DNA of 7,383 bases from Candidatus Bathyarchaeota archaeon (GTDB lineage Archaea > Thermoproteota > Bathyarchaeia > TCS64): contig JAEHCT010000060.1 of the NCBI GenBank assembly GCA_020697635.1, positions 1 to 7,383 on the forward strand, in the 5' to 3' direction. The position numbers were made by a program, and so were the translations under genes. Within the stretch, counting starts at the first letter, position 1; each line of letters starts with the position of its first letter. The notes beneath the pieces were generated by a model. It did not search any database and had not been told where the DNA came from. It saw only the letters and a program-made list of their open reading frames with translations. Shown here piece by piece: positions 4,923 to 7,383 of this stretch.

Positions 4923-7264
4923 CACGACTTCCTCCTCACCATCCTGTCGAGCAGAGTCGGATCCAGCATACCTATCTTGCCTTCCTCCCAGCCCTTAGCA
5001 TTTATGATGCCGAGTATCTCCTCCTTCATCGTGAACGGAACGTCGGCCTCGACGCGGACGAAAAGGTGAAGGTCGTCTGGCATGGCGCCGAAGTAGGTTT
5101 TGTGAAGATCGATGTAGTGGCTGAGCTTGACCGCGCGGCCCTTGGACGTGTCGTTGGGCCTCATGCTGAGCTTGGCCGTCATGACCATGGCCTCCTCCAA
5201 GGTCTCTGCCGCGTAGAAGAGGTGCTCGGGCGCCGGGCCCACGTACTTCTCCTCGCCGGTCCTGCCGTCCAGTGTTACCCAGTCCTCCTCCTTGTCGGCC
5301 CTACCGAGCAGGTTACGCCTATACTTGGAGCCGTGGGGCCCGACTATCACCGGGATTCCGAGCCTCCAGCAGCCCGCGGCGATGCTCGCCGCCTTCTGGG
5401 ACATGGCGCCCCAAGCAATGCCCACGGCGCCCACCCTGTTGTAGACGTAGTCGGCTATCTCCTCGTAGTTGGCCCTCAGCGGTCGTTTAGCGAAGATGTT
5501 AGCGATCTTGATGGTGGCTCCGGTTATGTGGGCGTTCGAAACGCAGCTACCTATGTTCACCAAGCCGCCTGCGTCGAAGTAGCCCGGGTACTTCTCGTAG
5601 AGATTCTGGCCGTCCTCGTCCTTCGTCATTGCGAGGTCCATGGCGGAGCAGCCCGTCGTGAGGACGATGAACCTCCGTTTCAGGAACTCCTCCGCTATCT
5701 GCGCCACCTCATCCCCACCATTGGGGTAGTTAGCACAACCTACCAAGGCCACGACCCCCGGTATCTCACCGAAGACGATGGCCCTGCCCACCTCTCTGAT
5801 CTCGACGTCGGTGACGGCGCCTCGGCCTACCCGTATGGCGTACTTGTCCGTCATCCCTTTCTCTGCTGCTGCTTTCGTCAGGAAGCTCACAACGGGTAAG
5901 CCCTCTGGGCATGCGCTCTCGCATCTTCCGCAGCCGACACACGTCGGCTGTATCTCCGCGAGGGCGTCCAGGTTGCCCTCCGCAGCGGCCTTCACCGCGT
6001 CCATTATGGGGAGGTTATTGGGGCAGGCCCTCACGCACTCCATGCAACTACGGCAAGTCCCCGCAAGCTCGACGAGCCTCTCCTTGGACAGCGCCTTGAA
6101 CTCCCTCTTGGGCTTCATCTTTAACGCCGTCTTAACAACTACCTCTCCTACCTTATCGGGCTCAATTATGAGTACACCGGGGGTTCTTCCCTCAACCAAG
6201 TCGAAGACGATCTGGTCAGCCGGGTCATGTGTCCTGTTGGGGAGCCCTAGCATGCTCTTCTCGCTCGTCGCTATGACCGGTGCGCCGATCTTCTGTGCCT
6301 CCTCGACGATGTCGGTGCGTAGGCACTGCTCGTCGACGACCACGACATCAGGTATCCCGGAGCGTATATACCGGAGTTGCCACGAGATGGGGCCCATTAT
6401 CTTCGCCCGTTTATCGTATCGGCTGTTGTCGTGGGCTGTACAGCAGAGACCTCCCACTTCAACATCGCCGAAGAGCTTGTTCTCCATGAGGTAGTCGATT
6501 ATATCGACGCTCGGGAGCACGTTGTGCCCAATACACATCACCACTGCCTTGGAGGTGTCGATGGCGCCGAAGCCTATCTCGGTCATGGGGGCGTCCGCCA
6601 CGCCCTTGGGGAAGCCGAGGGTGGATATCTGGCACACATCCGCGATCTCCATGGCGACGTGGTCAAGCATCCCTGCGTGGAACGCCTTGGACTCGAAGTC
6701 GATGTTGTCGCCCTCTTGCCCCGTGTGCGTCGCCGCGGTGAGCTGGACGAGTTGCGTCTCAACGTAGTCGAGGGCGTCTTCAAGGTCCCTCAGGGTCTTC
6801 GGCCTTATGCCGCACACGAGCCTCGTGTTCGGAGCCTCCACGTTAGTATCCACGGCGATGTCGAGCCTGTGATCCCTACCATACTCCTCGATGAGGTGAT
6901 CCAGCATATGCCTAGCGTGGGCGCAGTGAGTTGACGCCCCGATGCAGCAAGCCAGTAACACTATCCGTGACTGCTGGCCAGCCATGGTGATGCCGCAAGC
7001 GCCCTTCTTGTCGCCCGTGAGATCACATTTACCGAAAGTGCAGAGGCAGCAGAGGTCACAGAACGGCATGTAGAACGGCTTGTAACGTTCCAAAAGTTTC
7101 CGGTCCCAATCCCTGAACGTGCCGACCGACGGGAACGGCGTCGGCCCCATGGGCTCATCCCACTCGTCATCTACGATCCTTCCAACCTGAATATCGAGTC
7201 CCCTGAACACCCCGATGCTCGAGGATAGCTCATCTATCTTGAGTCTTAGGTCCTTCTTTGACAA
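4922..7264 (-). CDS. cdhA: ACDS complex alpha subunit (Ni-Fe CO dehydrogenase)
   Basis: This is the nickel CO dehydrogenase that interconverts CO2 and CO and feeds CO to CdhC; 780 residues, within the usual range. An N-terminal cysteine group (C69, C72, C73, C75, C80, C90) supplies the D- and B-cluster ligands. A histidine tract (H113, H116, H119, H123) matches the proton-relay region of CO dehydrogenases. Predicted C-cluster ligands, placed by motif comparison with bacterial CODH, are H247 (IGHNV), the C274/C275 pair (CCTAHD), C314 (DEQC), C510 (VGCANY), C539 (TTGCSA) and C574 (GSCVSNAH), with catalytic-type K624 in AMSQKA. An inserted two-cluster ferredoxin domain has C404, C407, C410, C414 and C442, C445, C448, C452 (E and F clusters), found in archaeal CdhA but not in bacterial CooS. 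The start is TTG at 7264: an in-frame TGA at 7273-7271 excludes anything further upstream, and GGTGA sits 6 nt before it. It is the first gene of the operon. Confidence 0.98.
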   Translation of the reverse strand: MSKKDLRLKIDELSSSIGVFRGLDIQVGRIVDDEWDEPMGPTPFPSVGTFRDWDRKLLERYKPFYMPFCDLCCLCTFGKCDLTGDKKGACGITMAGQQSRIVLLACCIGASTHCAHARHMLDHLIEEYGRDHRLDIAVDTNVEAPNTRLVCGIRPKTLRDLEDALDYVETQLVQLTAATHTGQEGDNIDFESKAFHAGMLDHVAMEIADVCQISTLGFPKGVADAPMTEIGFGAIDTSKAVVMCIGHNVLPSVDIIDYLMENKLFGDVEVGGLCCTAHDNSRYDKRAKIMGPISWQLRYIRSGIPDVVVVDEQCLRTDIVEEAQKIGAPVIATSEKSMLGLPNRTHDPADQIVFDLVEGRTPGVLIIEPDKVGEVVVKTALKMKPKREFKALSKERLVELAGTCRSCMECVRACPNNLPIMDAVKAAAEGNLDALAEIQPTCVGCGRCESACPEGLPVVSFLTKAAAEKGMTDKYAIRVGRGAVTDVEIREVGRAIVFGEIPGVVALVGCANYPNGGDEVAQIAEEFLKRRFIVLTTGCSAMDLAMTKDEDGQNLYEKYPGYFDAGGLVNIGSCVSNAHITGATIKIANIFAKRPLRANYEEIADYVYNRVGAVGIAWGAMSQKAASIAAGCWRLGIPVIVGPHGSKYRRNLLGRADKEEDWVTLDGRTGEEKYVGPAPEHLFYAAETLEEAMVMTAKLSMRPNDTSKGRAVKLSHYIDLHKTYFGAMPDDLHLFVRVEADVPFTMKEEILGIINAKGWEEGKIGMLDPTLLDRMVRRKS
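4931..4937 (-). promoter_or_regulatory. Ribosome binding site of cdhB, inside the end of cdhA
   Basis: GAGGAGG lies in the last codons of cdhA, 5 nt before the GTG at 4925 and 8 nt before the ATG at 4922. When all five sites are aligned to the full AGGAGGTGA, the other four genes start 4-6 nt after its end. The ATG gives 5 and the GTG gives 2, which favours the ATG. Confidence 0.75.
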
Positions 7265-7270
7265 TTCCCT

Positions 7271-7275
7271 TCACC
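7271..7275 (-). promoter_or_regulatory. Ribosome binding site of cdhA (supports TTG start)
   Basis: GGTGA lies 6 nt before the TTG at 7264 and is complementary to the archaeal 16S 3' end (CACCUCC). The same bases contain the TGA that is in frame with cdhA, so the gene cannot begin further upstream. Together these fix the start on the TTG. Confidence 0.75.
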
Positions 7276-7292
7276 ATTGGGTTCCTACGGAG

Positions 7293-7364
7293 AACATTAG
7301 TACTGTGATGATATTTATAAGATATATACTGAAATTACTAACCTTCAGGTATTTTTAACATTAG
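7293..7364. repeat. Pair of 8-bp direct repeats flanking the TATA region
   Basis: AACATTAG occurs at 7293-7300 and again at 7357-7364, 64 bp apart, one copy near the predicted transcription start and the other upstream of the TATA boxes. The pair could be a regulator's binding sites, but an 8-bp match in AT-rich DNA can arise by chance, so this is weak. Confidence 0.25.
7311..7330 (-). promoter_or_regulatory. TATA-like promoter of the cdhABCDE operon
   Basis: The AT-rich block upstream of cdhA reads TTATAAATAT on the minus strand (7320-7311), directly preceded by TATATA-type sequence (7329-7321). Either fits an archaeal TATA box. From the usual 25-30 bp spacing, transcription would start near 7288-7300, leaving an untranslated leader of roughly 25-35 nt before the TTG. 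No strong purine-rich BRE is obvious, so I cannot choose between the two boxes. No other good promoter is seen between the genes of the operon. Confidence 0.65.
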
Positions 7365-7383
7365 GTGATACAAAGTTCTTAAA

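Larger units (their letters stand above)
7265..7383. other. Intergenic upstream region of the operon
   Basis: This stretch from cdhA to the window edge is much richer in A and T than the genes, and stops occur in all three minus-strand frames. It holds the TATA-like boxes, the cdhA leader and a pair of 8-bp direct repeats. I see no RNA gene and no convincing short coding region; the small plus-strand ATG frame at 7308 encodes only 16 codons and has no ribosome binding site. The upstream neighbour is outside the window. Confidence 0.7.

Noticed and set aside
4769..5899. 376-codon plus-strand open frame opposite cdhA and cdhB
   Set aside because: It is antisense to two clearly recognised genes. 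It is open because GC-rich coding sequence lacks stops on the complementary strand, and its composition does not look like a real protein.
7308..7358. Small plus-strand ATG frame in the upstream region
   Set aside because: It has only 16 codons, no ribosome binding site, and runs through the TATA-like sequence of the operon promoter.
1..7383. CRISPR arrays, tRNA or rRNA genes, insertion sequences, phage or integrase genes
   Set aside because: I found no spaced repeats, no tRNA-like cloverleaf sequence, no terminal inverted repeats and no transposase or integrase motifs; nearly all of the window is intact coding sequence.

Overview
This window is one archaeal operon, read on the minus strand, that encodes all five subunits of the acetyl-CoA decarbonylase/synthase complex (ACDS, the archaeal CO dehydrogenase/acetyl-CoA synthase). 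The order of transcription is cdhA (alpha), cdhB (epsilon), cdhC (beta), cdhD (delta), cdhE (gamma). An epsilon subunit, a beta subunit without the bacterial N-terminal half, a TATA-type promoter and GGAGG/GGTGA ribosome binding sites all point to an archaeon. GC content is high inside the genes. The sequence alone does not settle the lineage (Bathyarchaeia-like, other Thermoproteota or a euryarchaeon) or whether the cell is a methanogen, an acetogen-like autotroph or an acetate user.

Layout from right to left. Positions 7265-7383 are AT-rich and hold the TATA-like promoter and a short leader. cdhA runs from a TTG start at 7264 to 4922. cdhB (to 4380) overlaps cdhA at the stop/start junction, and cdhC (to 2962) overlaps cdhB by ATGA. 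cdhD starts at a TTG 7 nt further on, and cdhE starts 4 nt after cdhD and ends at 209. Most ribosome binding sites lie in the last codons of the preceding gene, so the five genes look like one translationally coupled transcript. At the far left, the 3' end of a plus-strand gene, possibly a nucleotidyltransferase-family protein, meets cdhE tail to tail. The two stop codons share the palindrome CTAG.

How the genes work together: CdhA with CdhB interconverts CO2 and CO. CdhD with CdhE carries the methyl group on a corrinoid, exchanging it with a tetrahydropterin. CdhC joins methyl, CO and CoA at its Ni-Fe-S A-cluster, or runs the reverse. All metal-ligand motifs I looked for are present, so the set looks intact.

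This is a known system, not a new one. The least ordinary observations are these: a short basic beta-like tail on CdhC and an acidic, register-matched segment at the N-terminus of CdhD, each tethered by a Met/Pro/Ala-rich linker; no cooC-type maturation gene between cdhC and cdhD; TTG starts on two of the five genes; and the CTAG tail-to-tail junction, which leaves no intergenic terminator.
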